Program-made: the position numbers and the translations under genes | Origin: Runella aurantiaca | GTDB lineage: Bacteria; Bacteroidota; Bacteroidia; Cytophagales; Spirosomataceae | Assembly: GCF_003339505.1 (NCBI RefSeq) | Contig: NZ_QPIW01000004.1 | Coordinates: 1 to 64,000 of the forward strand | Direction: 5' to 3' | Length of the DNA: 64,000 bases | In this document: positions 1-8,543 of the stretch, in pieces | Layout of the letters: every line of letters starts with the position of its first letter | How positions within the stretch are numbered: position 1 is the first letter of the stretch | Notes under the pieces: generated by a model | The model's input: only the letters and a program-made list of their open reading frames with translations | What the model was told of the DNA's origin: nothing | The model's database searches: none

Positions 1-125
1 AGTGGTGGCGAATTTACAATTTTGAGAGACCCCACTCAGCTCTCAAGGGCAAGACACCTCAGCAAATATGGTTAAACCAAGAGGAACTCTATTTAAAAAT
101 GGCTGCGGCCTAGGGAATGAGGACA
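1..125 (+). mobile_element. Right end of an insertion sequence (IS481/IS3-like), truncated by window edge
   Basis: The first 125 bases hold the tail of a transposase reading frame on the plus strand and then a short end that stops at GGACA. Read inward from that end the element begins TGTCCTCATTCC, fitting IS481-type TGT...ACA termini. Base 126 onward resumes the host LRR-Roc gene on the opposite strand at a conserved Trp codon. The boundary at 125/126 is inferred from this switch; the other end and any target duplication lie outside the window. Confidence 0.7.
3..113 (+). CDS. Transposase, C-terminal fragment (DDE/rve integrase core)
   Basis: Frame 3 is open from the left edge to a TAG at 111-113 and encodes about 36 residues. 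The segment YNFERPHSALKGKTPQQ matches the classic C-terminal YNxxRPHSALgxkTP motif of IS3/IS481-family rve transposases, which lies just after the catalytic Glu. The catalytic DDE residues and the DNA-binding N-terminus are outside the window. The stop falls 12 bases before the inferred end of the element, as is usual for these small IS. The family assignment rests on the motif and the TGT terminus only; IS3 remains possible. Confidence 0.75.
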   Translation, partial: WWRIYNFERPHSALKGKTPQQIWLNQEELYLKMAAA

Positions 126-1526
126 CCAATTGCTTGGGTAAGTTTCGCGAACGTGGTCTAAACTTGGAATAAAACCTTTTAAATATTTTCTCAATTGGGC
201 AATGCCTTCATCATTTTCCTGCCCACAACATACACCAAATATCTGTCGAATATTAGGGTATTTATTACGTAAAGTACTGTCCAGTTCAGGAGTCAAGTCA
301 TAAGCTATATTTTGTTTACTATTTAAGTCAATATAGTTGTTATAAACGACCAGTACAGGTGAGCTATGACCATAGGATCGTACTATTTCTAAGAAATCTT
401 CGGGGTTTTCGTCTTTACGTTTATCTAATACCAGAATATAAACAGTATTTTTTGAATAAAAAAATTGATGCAAGGCCTGTTGGATATGCTGCCCTCCGAA
501 ATCCCAAAAATTTATTTTGATAACTTTGTTATCTGCGGTTTTTACTCCTTCGTCCCAACATTCTTTTCTAATACCGTGAGTTTCGCTTTCTTTTGGATTG
601 AATTGCTGCTTTGTAAGCCTTTTGTGGAGGCTGGTTTTTCCTACAGAGCCTCGCCCTATTAAGATTATTTTACACTCATTGAGCGGGCGTTTATCTTTGT
701 TTTTCAGGTATGCTATTGTAAATTCTCTACCCTGATTCAGAACGTCAAAAGGTGGGGATTCAATAGTATTACCTTCTAAGTTAACCAAAGGCCGTTTACT
801 TGCTAAATCTTGCTCTTTATCCCTGAATTTTTCATAGTGTAAATCTATTTCGAGTGGAATATTTTCAAAAAAGGTTAATGAGATCTTTTTAATTTGATTG
901 AAACTCAAGTCTAAAAATTTTAAACTTTTAAGTTTGTCAATAAATTTTATATCGCTGATTTCATTATTACGGAGATATAAAAATTCTAATCTGGGAAAAT
1001 TCTCTAATATACTTATATCTGAAATTAAATTCATTCCAAGTTCTAAAAATTGAAGCTTAGTAAGTTTCTTCAAAAATTGGATATCTTTTATTTCGTTAAC
1101 CCGAAGATCTAAGGAATTTAAATTCGTAAGATTTTCTAAAAAACTCCCATCAGTTATTCGATTAAAGCAAAGTTCTAATGATTGTAAATTAGTAAGACTT
1201 TCTAAAGGAGTCCAGTCATTAATTTTCCATCTTTCCTTATTGTCTCCACCCATACGCAAAAGCTTCAGATTTCGAAGATTCTTTATTGCTGGAGGTATCT
1301 GAGTTATAATGTTATACTCATAATTATTTCTGAATTTTGACCAACCATCTACTTTTCTATCCCAATATTCATTACTTAAAATTAGCTCTTCCAGCCAAAC
1401 ACACTCAAAAAGCTCTTCAGGTAGTTCATTCAATCCACAATTTCCTAAATCCAACGAAGAAGCTTTTTTACCACGTTGATAGTTAGCTTTATTTTCGGCA
1501 ATAAGGCGTAGGGCGAATTCAGACAT
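93..1526 (-). CDS. LRR-Roc GTPase (Roco-type), C-terminus removed by IS insertion
   Basis: Residues about 25-235 are leucine-rich repeats (LDL..N.L..LP and ..L..L.L..N.I.D units), followed by a Ras-of-complex GTPase domain. The P-loop GRGSVGKTS is at 291-299 and the switch II motif WDFGGQ at 341-346. The G4 motif, normally NKxD, is degenerate (YNNYID near 395-400). Roco proteins continue after Roc with a COR domain that begins around a PSSW/PSNW sequence; here PSNW occurs at 464-467 and the next ten codons come from the terminal sequence of the adjacent IS before a stop at 93. The native gene is therefore cut exactly at the Roc-COR junction. Without COR the protein probably cannot dimerise as normal Roco proteins do. 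Host-derived coding sequence is 126-1526. Confidence 0.85.
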   Translation of the reverse strand: MSEFALRLIAENKANYQRGKKASSLDLGNCGLNELPEELFECVWLEELILSNEYWDRKVDGWSKFRNNYEYNIITQIPPAIKNLRNLKLLRMGGDNKERWKINDWTPLESLTNLQSLELCFNRITDGSFLENLTNLNSLDLRVNEIKDIQFLKKLTKLQFLELGMNLISDISILENFPRLEFLYLRNNEISDIKFIDKLKSLKFLDLSFNQIKKISLTFFENIPLEIDLHYEKFRDKEQDLASKRPLVNLEGNTIESPPFDVLNQGREFTIAYLKNKDKRPLNECKIILIGRGSVGKTSLHKRLTKQQFNPKESETHGIRKECWDEGVKTADNKVIKINFWDFGGQHIQQALHQFFYSKNTVYILVLDKRKDENPEDFLEIVRSYGHSSPVLVVYNNYIDLNSKQNIAYDLTPELDSTLRNKYPNIRQIFGVCCGQENDEGIAQLRKYLKGFIPSLDHVRETYPSNWCPHSLGRSHF

Positions 1527-1566
1527 ATATATATTAAGATTAGAAGGCTAAATATACTACATTACT

Positions 1567-4134
1567 TTACCGCAAAAACTCCACCTTCTCCCCAACCTTC
1601 AAAACCGCATTCACGGCCAGTTCATGCACTTTTTTATTGCCAATCTGTACGGTTTGAACGGGTAATTGCCCGTGCAATACGGTGAGGGTGGTTTTCAATT
1701 GGGTGCCTTGTTTTTGCTTCGTGCAGGTGCCCCACGCGTAGCCGTTGGACCAGAAAAACGTACCGGGTTGGTCGTTGAAATGAAGGGTTTTTTCTACGCC
1801 GGAGTATTGGAAGCCACTCAGTGCCAGCGTGGAAGCCCAGCTGATCATGGCGCGGGCGTAGTGGTGGCCGCACTCGGCTTCGTCGAAGGGGCTGCGCTTG
1901 GCTCCGTCGTATCGGTAGCGGATGTTTTGGATGCATTGGAGGCCGTCGTCGGTCATGTTTTCGTAGAGCATACCGATGGCGGCGGTGTATTCAAAACCCG
2001 TCATCACTTCTGCAAAATACGGGAACGGCACCGTAGGGCGGCCTTTGGGCCAGCTTGCCATGAGCAGCGCGGGCTCGTCGGCCAGGGCGTAGGAGCGCAT
2101 GTTGTTGAAATGCTCCGTCAGTGTGGCGCGGTAGTTGTATTTCAAAATGGATTTCAGCGAGGTCTGTACGTTTTGCGGTTTCACCAAATAACCCAAGCCG
2201 CACACGTGCGCCATGAATTGTCCCACCAATTGGTCCACCAAACAGCCCTTGGCCAACTGAAACGGCGGAAATTCACCCTGAATGTTGTTCCAACCCGACA
2301 TCGTGCCCTTGGCAAACTTGCGTCCTACGGGCGACATCACCTGTTGCTCGTAATATTCGCCGTTGAACAAATGTTGGTCGGCCCACGTACTGCCACTCTG
2401 AAACAGGGTTTTGCATTGCTGCGCAAAAGCGGCATCGTGCATGGCTTCGGCCATTTTTTCGGAGGCTTTCAACGCCCCCAGATACCAAATTTGCATCTGC
2501 GGATTGGGTCCGAAATATTCCACGTCCATGGTGTTGTGCTGCGCCCCGTCCATGACGCCGTCGAGGTTGCCATCCCAGCCGTCGGGCACCCACGCAAAGG
2601 CCAGCGCACGTTTGATTTTAGGCCAGTTTTTTTGCAGAAAAGCGGTATTGCCCGACAGTTGCCAATCGCGGTAAAACTTCATGATGGTGCCCATTTGCCC
2701 ATCGGCGGCGGCCATGCCATTGCCCGCGCCTTTGTTGAGCGGGAGTCCCACCCGAAACTGCATGATGCCCGAGGTGCTGTCGAGGGCGTAGTTAAACTCC
2801 ACGTCGCGCATGGTTTGGGCCAAATCACCGAACAAAAAAGCCGTAGCCTGCTCGTAGTTCCAAACGTGCGTACACGAACCCGCGCAGGAACCTTCGCTGT
2901 CCATGACGCCCTCCCAACCAAACATGCGCCCGTCTTCGGTGCGGAACACGGTTTGGGAGCGTAAGGTGCTGAGATTGAACAGCGCCGCTTCTTTGACGGC
3001 TTCGGGATAATCACTTTTTAGGAAGCTGTTGACAAAAAGCAATGTCTCGTTTTCGAGTTGGGGCAATTGCGGCACTGCCTTTTCGGCTACGTCCCACGCG
3101 TCGGCGTAGCGGGTGGTGTAGTAGTTGCCCACGCGCTCTTTCGACCACGCAAAGCGGTTGGGGAAATGCCACGTGATAAAGAACGTAAACGACTCGGTTT
3201 GTTTGGGTTGAATGGTTTTCTTAACGGCCAACGACGCCATCGGGTCTTCATCGGCGACTTTGGTTTTTTCGGTCAATTTGCCGTCTTCCGTAAAATCGTC
3301 CCAAAAATCCAGCAACGCATTCTCCCAGGCGTTGGGCACGGAAGACGTGCGGTAACTGACATCGCCAACGGCATTGGTACTCAGCGCAATGGTGCCCCAA
3401 GCGGGGTCGGCTTTGTCCACGCCGTCGGAATACATAAAAATGCCTTGGCCTGTTTTTCCTTGCCGAAATTGATTTTTATTCTGCTTCGCGCCCGACGGAT
3501 TAAACTCTCCTTTCCACGATTTTGAGCCTTTGGAGCCGTCTTTTCCCACAAAATTACGCATCGACCCCGCCACCGAAACCGTCAGCGGTTGATTGGAGGT
3601 ATTAGTTACTTCATACGTTAACACCGCAATCGGAATCCCACTGCGCTCGGCATCGCCGGGAATGAGAGGATTGAAGGCTTTGATTTGAACCGTAACGGGT
3701 AGTTTCTCGTCCGACAAATTCACTTGACCGAACGGATACGCCGCGTCAAAACTCGCTTTGGCAAAACGCGGCAGCCCGTGATGGTCGACGGGACGCCCTT
3801 CCATGTGCTGGTATTCGTGCGTTTCGAGCGGGCCGATGAGGGCTTTGGCTTGGGCAGTTTCTGTTGGTTTTTTAACATAAATGGCGAAGAACGGTGCCAT
3901 ATTGCCCGGCAACGTCGTACTGAATCCTTTTCCCGGACGGTTCATAATCTCCCAATCCTGCAACTGCCCGCGTCCTCCCAATGATACCGTTCCCGTGCCG
4001 ATGCCGCCGATGGGCATGGCGATGCGCGTGAGGTGCTGCTGGTCGTAATGCTTCAGCGTTGGCCACTTTTGCGGTTTCCAAGGGGTTTGGGCGAGGGCTT
4101 GAGTGGCGAAGAGGAGGAAAAGGAGTTTTTTCAT
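1567..4134 (-). CDS. GH116-family glycosidase (GBA2-like beta-glucosidase/glucosylceramidase), secreted
   Basis: An 855-residue protein with a Sec signal peptide (MKKLLFLLFATQALAQ) and the two-part architecture of GH116: an N-terminal beta-sandwich with IGGIGTGTVSLGGRG near 42-56 and a C-terminal (alpha/alpha)6 barrel. The barrel carries THVWNYEQA, whose E428 aligns with the GH116 nucleophile, and QHNTMDVEYFG, whose D537 aligns with the acid/base. Characterised family members are retaining exo-acting beta-glucosidases, beta-xylosidases or N-acetylglucosaminidases, so the substrate is not fixed by sequence. It probably acts in the periplasm. It stands alone, about 40 bases from the interrupted LRR-Roc gene and followed upstream by a repeat-bearing spacer. 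Confidence 0.88.
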   Translation of the reverse strand: MKKLLFLLFATQALAQTPWKPQKWPTLKHYDQQHLTRIAMPIGGIGTGTVSLGGRGQLQDWEIMNRPGKGFSTTLPGNMAPFFAIYVKKPTETAQAKALIGPLETHEYQHMEGRPVDHHGLPRFAKASFDAAYPFGQVNLSDEKLPVTVQIKAFNPLIPGDAERSGIPIAVLTYEVTNTSNQPLTVSVAGSMRNFVGKDGSKGSKSWKGEFNPSGAKQNKNQFRQGKTGQGIFMYSDGVDKADPAWGTIALSTNAVGDVSYRTSSVPNAWENALLDFWDDFTEDGKLTEKTKVADEDPMASLAVKKTIQPKQTESFTFFITWHFPNRFAWSKERVGNYYTTRYADAWDVAEKAVPQLPQLENETLLFVNSFLKSDYPEAVKEAALFNLSTLRSQTVFRTEDGRMFGWEGVMDSEGSCAGSCTHVWNYEQATAFLFGDLAQTMRDVEFNYALDSTSGIMQFRVGLPLNKGAGNGMAAADGQMGTIMKFYRDWQLSGNTAFLQKNWPKIKRALAFAWVPDGWDGNLDGVMDGAQHNTMDVEYFGPNPQMQIWYLGALKASEKMAEAMHDAAFAQQCKTLFQSGSTWADQHLFNGEYYEQQVMSPVGRKFAKGTMSGWNNIQGEFPPFQLAKGCLVDQLVGQFMAHVCGLGYLVKPQNVQTSLKSILKYNYRATLTEHFNNMRSYALADEPALLMASWPKGRPTVPFPYFAEVMTGFEYTAAIGMLYENMTDDGLQCIQNIRYRYDGAKRSPFDEAECGHHYARAMISWASTLALSGFQYSGVEKTLHFNDQPGTFFWSNGYAWGTCTKQKQGTQLKTTLTVLHGQLPVQTVQIGNKKVHELAVNAVLKVGEKVEFLR

Positions 4135-4239
4135 GAGGTTGGGGAGGTTTAAGGCAGGCCGTCTTCAATAGATTTGTCACTCTGAAAGAGTCCAAGTATT
4201 TGAATTCTATTGTTTTTTAACAAATTTCATTACACTGAG

Positions 4240-4321
4240 TTACACAGAGCCCCCACAGAGGTTCACAGAGTCTCTTTTTCTCTGTGGTTCTTTTAAAAAC
4301 GCTCTGTGGCACTCTGTGTAA
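4240..4321. repeat. Imperfect intergenic inverted repeat with CTCTGTGG units
   Basis: TTACACAGAG-CCC-CCACAGAG at 4240-4260 faces CTCTGTGG-CA-CTCTGTGTAA at 4302-4321, and extra CACAGAG/CTCTGTGG units lie in the loop. The RNA could fold into a branched hairpin on either strand. The same octamer builds the perfect palindrome at 62587-62650, so this is one member of a dispersed intergenic family. It sits in the spacer between two minus-strand genes. Confidence 0.75.
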
Positions 4322-4364
4322 GTTTATTTTGGAAGTGGCTTGCCTTATTCCATGTCAGAAGCCG

Positions 4365-5924
4365 TTACAGCGTGTCTTTAATTTCTTTTTTACGTATGAT
4401 TGAATAAATATCCGTTCTGCGGTCTTTTAGATTTCGGACACTTCCAAACTGATTTAATTCCCGTAACATATCAATATCAACGTCGGCAATTAAAATCATT
4501 TCGGTATTTGGGGTAGCTTCCGCTTTTATTCCGTTGGTGGGAAACGAAAAATCGCAGGGGGTAAAAACCATGGATTGGGCATATTGAATATCCATGTTGT
4601 GCACTTTTGGCAAGTTTCCAACACTGCCGGCAATGGCCACGTAACATTCATTTTCAATGGCTCGGGCCTGCGCGCAGTTTCGCACCCTTGAATAGCCATT
4701 TTGGGTGTCGGTCAGGAAAGGGACAAATAAAATATTCATTCCATCATCGGCCAAAATGCGGCTTAACTCCGGAAACTCAACATCATAGCAGATAAGGATG
4801 CCTATTTTTCCGCAATCGGTATCAAAGGTTTGTATGGTGTTACCGCCTTGCATGCCCCATACTTTTGCTTCATCGGGGGTCACATGTAACTTTTCAAATC
4901 GTTCAATTCCACCGTCTCTTTTGCATAAATAACCCACATTATACAGACTGTTATCGACAACCTCTGGCATACTGCCCGTAATAATGTTGATGTTGTAGGA
5001 GATGGCAAGCTCAGAAAAACGATTAACAATGCGCTCCGTATATTCGGCTAACTTTCGGATGGCTTCCGGTTCGGAGAGATGATTATAATCAGACATCAAC
5101 GGCGCATTGAAAAACTCAGGAAACAGGGCAAAATCAGACCTATAGCCTGATACCGCATCTACAAAGTATTCCACTTGCTGCATAAGTTCATCGAAGTTGC
5201 TGTACAATCTCATTTGCCATTGTATCAGGCCCAATCGGATTACTGACTTTTTAAAGGCCGCCTGATCCGAACTTTTCTCATAATACACATTATCCCACTC
5301 AAGCAGTACGGCATATTCATTGGAGTCTGTATCGCCTTCAAGATAGCCTTGCAGGATTCGGGCAGGGTGGAAGTCGTTCGACAATTGAAAATTCAAAACA
5401 GGGTCGTGAATTTCTTTGTTTCGTACCTTATCAATGTACTCTTTGGGGGAGATGGTATCGGAATATTGATGGTAATTGGGGATTCGGCCACCAAACACAA
5501 TCCCTTTTAGGTTTAATTTCTCACAAAGCTCTTTTCGGTAATCATACAAACGCCTTCCCAGTCGCAGGCCCCGAAACTTGGGTTTGATAAATACATCAAT
5601 TCCGTATAAAACATCTCCTGTATTGGTATGGGTTTTAAAAGTATAATTTCCCGTTATTGCTTTGTACGTATGTTTAGCGTCAACTTTTTCATAGTCCACA
5701 ATAATTGATAATGCACACCCAGCCAGCTCATTATCGACTCTTATGCCCACTTGCCCCTCATGAAAAATGGTAATCAGTGTTTTGATATGATGTTCTTTCC
5801 AATACGCATTCGGCATACTGGAATAGGTCTCTATCATAATCTCTTTGATTTCTTGGTAGTCTTCTTGTGTAAGAAAAACCAATTCGATATTTTCAATTGA
5901 TTTATTGTCTTTGTTTGCTTCCAT
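4365..5924 (-). CDS. Fused GNAT acetyltransferase and carbon-nitrogen hydrolase (nitrilase superfamily)
   Basis: Residues about 13-215 form a GNAT domain with an acetyl-CoA loop near 112-130 (KPKFRGLRLGRRL). Residues about 228-510 form a nitrilase-superfamily amidase with a complete Glu-Lys-Cys triad: E270 in LFPEFFNAP, K345 in FEKLHVTPDE and C379 in ILICYDVEFPE. Both active sites look intact, so the protein is probably bifunctional, with acylation and C-N hydrolysis acting on related substrates. The combination occurs as a known but poorly characterised architecture in several bacteria; the substrate is unknown. The start chosen is ATG at 5924, which precedes the GNAT fold directly. Confidence 0.85.
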   Translation of the reverse strand: MEANKDNKSIENIELVFLTQEDYQEIKEIMIETYSSMPNAYWKEHHIKTLITIFHEGQVGIRVDNELAGCALSIIVDYEKVDAKHTYKAITGNYTFKTHTNTGDVLYGIDVFIKPKFRGLRLGRRLYDYRKELCEKLNLKGIVFGGRIPNYHQYSDTISPKEYIDKVRNKEIHDPVLNFQLSNDFHPARILQGYLEGDTDSNEYAVLLEWDNVYYEKSSDQAAFKKSVIRLGLIQWQMRLYSNFDELMQQVEYFVDAVSGYRSDFALFPEFFNAPLMSDYNHLSEPEAIRKLAEYTERIVNRFSELAISYNINIITGSMPEVVDNSLYNVGYLCKRDGGIERFEKLHVTPDEAKVWGMQGGNTIQTFDTDCGKIGILICYDVEFPELSRILADDGMNILFVPFLTDTQNGYSRVRNCAQARAIENECYVAIAGSVGNLPKVHNMDIQYAQSMVFTPCDFSFPTNGIKAEATPNTEMILIADVDIDMLRELNQFGSVRNLKDRRTDIYSIIRKKEIKDTL

Positions 5925-6244
5925 GGTGAAATTTCTCTTCGTTTTGCTTGTCTTCCGTATTGTTTATACTGGGAGTTGGATTTGGTTTTAACTAGTTGAT
6001 TTTAAGTGGTTTGTCTTGTTGATTTCCTTGGATGAACAAACTATGAATGCTTGATATTTTGCTCTGTTATTTGCTAAAATTGCGAACAATATACAGAAGA
6101 AACAAAGAAACAGCGGGGAAGTTTTCGTAAACAAAGGCTGAATCCCAACGTGAAAAAACGGTGGCGGCAACTTGGTGAGCTGCTGCCACAATAAATAAGT
6201 TGTTGGAAACAAAATAGGAGTGAATTTGAAGAAAATTACCCAAT
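5925..6244. other. Intergenic region, nothing recognised
   Basis: A 320-base AT-rich spacer between two minus-strand genes. A 74-codon minus-strand frame (5988-6212) exists but has no start context, no family signature and a low-complexity hydrophobic-aromatic composition, so it is not called. It presumably contains the promoter of the GNAT-hydrolase gene's upstream neighbourhood and the 3' end of the gene ending at 6245. Confidence 0.5.
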
Positions 6245-7492
6245 TTAATGCTTCGCGATTTCTTCCAGACTCACGCCCAACATTCTCCTTGCCACGGCAT
6301 TTAGCGCCATTTTATCGCCTTCAAAGTGATAGGTGCGGCTGCGGTGGGTGAGCGTTTCGCCCTTTTTGAGGGCTTTGGCGGGGGAGGAGGATTCCAATTC
6401 ATAAAATGGCCCCATTTGCGTGCCGTCTTCTACCGGGCCGTCATTGTAAGAATTGGCTGCGTCGCCTTTGAAGGGCTCTTTCTGGATTTCCCACATCGAG
6501 TTTACGTAGTCGCCTGTGGGGTCTAAATCATAGGTGATAATCGTTAAAACCCCTTTTTCGGAATCGTAGCTTCCCATGACGGGCTTGGCAATGCTCGGTG
6601 GTAGGCCAATCTTGCTGCGGTGTTTGCCGTCGGCTTTGAAGTATAACACGCTGTCTTCAACGATGAGGCGCTCGGCGGGGACTTTGCCAAAATAGCTGTC
6701 GTTGATTTTGCTTTTGTGGTCAGCGCCTCCCACAAATGGCACCACCACGGTGGTTTGGGGCGTAGGATTAAACATCCCCAAAATCCAAATGGAAAGCAGC
6801 CCAGTTTCTTTGTTCCAGTCGGGGCCTTGGTTGGTGATGGAATTGACAGTTTCGTAGGCCACTGTTTTTACGTCTTTGAGCGGAAAGTTAATGGTGGTTT
6901 CGATGGCTATTTTACTGAGCGCTTCCACGCTGCGGTCGATGACAACGTCGAATTTTGTGCCTGAGTAATTGATCAGCGAGGCAGCTTTGCGAAAAACCGC
7001 TTTGGTTTTATCGGAAGAAACCAAATCAAACGGCTCGGAATCAATGACGGTAGGAACCTGCCAATCGTCAAATACGAATTTTTTGCCCTGCTGAAAATAA
7101 ATGGAGAACTGTCCGCCTTCGGGGCCAATCCAAAAGCGGTCTTCGCCGCCAAATGCGCTCATGTGCGGCGTGAATTTGCCCGATTCGAGGAGTTTATAAT
7201 TCAACCAGCCGTAGCTGTTGCCAGAAGTGCCATTGGCCGTGGAGGTCATGACGCGCCCCTGCAACGCCCCCACCAAGGCTACTTGCGCAGAGTCATCGTC
7301 GGGAGCGGTGAGAACGAGGGTTTGTTGGTGTTTTTTTAAGAATTCGAGGTCGGTGCCGAAAGAGTTTGCAGTAGAAGACATGGTATCATTGTTGGAGGAT
7401 GAACAGCTTGACATAAACGTCAATACTACCGAGGCTATTCCTAAAGTGACTACGGCGCGGGCCGAACAAATGGTTTTTGAAGCTAAAAACAT
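6245..7492 (-). CDS. Lipoprotein of unknown function (DUF6786-like, by memory)
   Basis: A 415-residue protein with an N-terminal hydrophobic segment ending in MSSC, with C30 as a plausible lipid-attached cysteine, so it is probably tethered in the periplasm or on the outer membrane. The body is beta-rich and contains the sequence GGEDRFWIGPEGGQFSIYF near 115-135, which recalls aldose-epimerase/galactose-mutarotase-like sandwiches, and the family is commonly labelled DUF6786; that label is from memory and unverified. No catalytic motif is recognised. The preceding minus-strand gene encodes a cytochrome c, with a terminator between them, so the two are probably separate transcripts. Confidence 0.65.
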   Translation of the reverse strand: MFLASKTICSARAVVTLGIASVVLTFMSSCSSSNNDTMSSTANSFGTDLEFLKKHQQTLVLTAPDDDSAQVALVGALQGRVMTSTANGTSGNSYGWLNYKLLESGKFTPHMSAFGGEDRFWIGPEGGQFSIYFQQGKKFVFDDWQVPTVIDSEPFDLVSSDKTKAVFRKAASLINYSGTKFDVVIDRSVEALSKIAIETTINFPLKDVKTVAYETVNSITNQGPDWNKETGLLSIWILGMFNPTPQTTVVVPFVGGADHKSKINDSYFGKVPAERLIVEDSVLYFKADGKHRSKIGLPPSIAKPVMGSYDSEKGVLTIITYDLDPTGDYVNSMWEIQKEPFKGDAANSYNDGPVEDGTQMGPFYELESSSPAKALKKGETLTHRSRTYHFEGDKMALNAVARRMLGVSLEEIAKH

Positions 7493-7570
7493 AGCGGTTC
7501 AGGAGTATGGTTGATGTGCTCAAAAGTAGTGAAACCCAGCCAACATACTCATACCAAACGCATAACAAAC

Positions 7571-7604
7571 AATAAGGCCAAAACAGGGGTGCTCTGGCCT
7601 TATT
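7571..7604 (-). terminator. Intrinsic terminator after the cytochrome c gene
   Basis: A perfect 10-bp stem AATAAGGCCA/TGGCCTTATT (7571-7580 with 7595-7604) lies 20 bases past the cytochrome stop codon. Read on the minus strand it is followed by a T-rich run (GTTTGTT). Confidence 0.7.
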
Positions 7605-7624
7605 GGGGTGATGTTAGAAAATGA

Positions 7625-8233
7625 CTATAATTTATCAGGCGTAATCGGGTCAGGGACTACGTTTTTGACGGGCTTTGTGCTTTTTAAATACGCAAAAATA
7701 GCGCGTAAATCTTGGTCCGTCATTTGGATATAATTAGGCCAAGGCATGGGCGGCAGCAAAGGGCGTGCGGTTTTGAGGCCCTTGTACTTGCCTTCGCGCA
7801 TGGCCGTAAAAAATTGCTCTTCGGTCCATTTGCCAATGCCCGATTCGTCGGAACTGATGTTGCCCGAAAAAGATACCCCCCAAGGCCCGACGGCGGCGGT
7901 ATTGGTCATGTTGAACAAAACCCACGATGACAATTCTCCCTTGTTTACTTTAGGAAGTTTCATGGAGGCCGGATGCCCGCCTAGCCAGTGATTTGGGTCG
8001 GGTTCGGGGCCTTGCTTACCCATGATTTTGGGCGTGTGGCAATCTCCGCAGCCCGCAATGGTGACAAGATACTCTCCTTTTTTGATGAGCGATTCGGTAT
8101 TGTCGAGCGAAATTTGAGCCGTTTTTTTTGAGGGTGGGTTTTCGTTAGGATTAGTCAGGAATGTTTCTTTCAATGGTACGTTAAAAGCGGTGGCTGCGAA
8201 CATACACAGCATCCCAGCAAGCATTGTTTTCAT
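7625..8233 (-). CDS. Periplasmic c-type cytochrome, mono-heme
   Basis: A 202-residue protein with a signal peptide (MKTMLAGMLCMFAATAF) and one heme-attachment motif CGDCH near residue 60. A distal Met is likely in LLPPMPWPNY near 163. The layout, with GCGDCHTPK followed by GPWGVSFSGNISSD and a C-terminal LRAIFAYLKS, is that of cytochromes that accept electrons from membrane sugar/alcohol dehydrogenases or of small soluble diheme-derived c cytochromes, but only one CxxCH is present. No dehydrogenase gene is adjacent, so the redox partner is unknown. The upstream gene on the other strand is divergent. Confidence 0.8.
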   Translation of the reverse strand: MKTMLAGMLCMFAATAFNVPLKETFLTNPNENPPSKKTAQISLDNTESLIKKGEYLVTIAGCGDCHTPKIMGKQGPEPDPNHWLGGHPASMKLPKVNKGELSSWVLFNMTNTAAVGPWGVSFSGNISSDESGIGKWTEEQFFTAMREGKYKGLKTARPLLPPMPWPNYIQMTDQDLRAIFAYLKSTKPVKNVVPDPITPDKL

Positions 8234-8543
8234 GGTTCTGATGGTTGTTAATGGAAATGATTATGACTGATTTTCGGGGACAAAACAATCCGAAATTGGC
8301 CCAGAAATCAATTCTACTGGCGGTGAATTGAGCGATTTTGGACATCAGTTGTAAAAAAACTCCGGTGAATGGCGGGCTATGCGCCATTGTTCAAAAACCA
8401 GTGCAAAAAACATACGGAATACTAAATTGGAGCTTAATTAGGCGCTTTTGAAGAAGGTAATAAGTAAATACTCCGTCTCTAATCCTCTTGTAAACAGTTT
8501 TGCTACAACTATTTTTTCGTTCACAAAAACAACTCAGCCTTTC
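8234..8543. other. Divergent intergenic region
   Basis: This spacer lies between the cytochrome c gene (minus) and the M13 peptidase gene (plus) and must hold both promoters. I found no clean TTG-N19/20-TAnnTTTG match. An in-frame upstream extension of the peptidase (8448-8543) adds 32 residues without signal-peptide character and is treated as non-coding. Confidence 0.45.

Noticed and set aside
1666-2964. 432-codon open frame on the plus strand
   Set aside because: It lies antisense to the GH116 gene, which has signal peptide and catalytic motifs; the long frame is a by-product of its codon use.
5988-6212. 74-codon minus frame in the spacer
   Set aside because: No family features; aromatic and hydrophobic composition typical of AT-rich noncoding DNA.
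8448-8543. 32-residue N-terminal extension of the M13 peptidase
   Set aside because: It would bury the lipoprotein signal MKSIPSLVYLALFGAILAAC; ATG 8544 is chosen.
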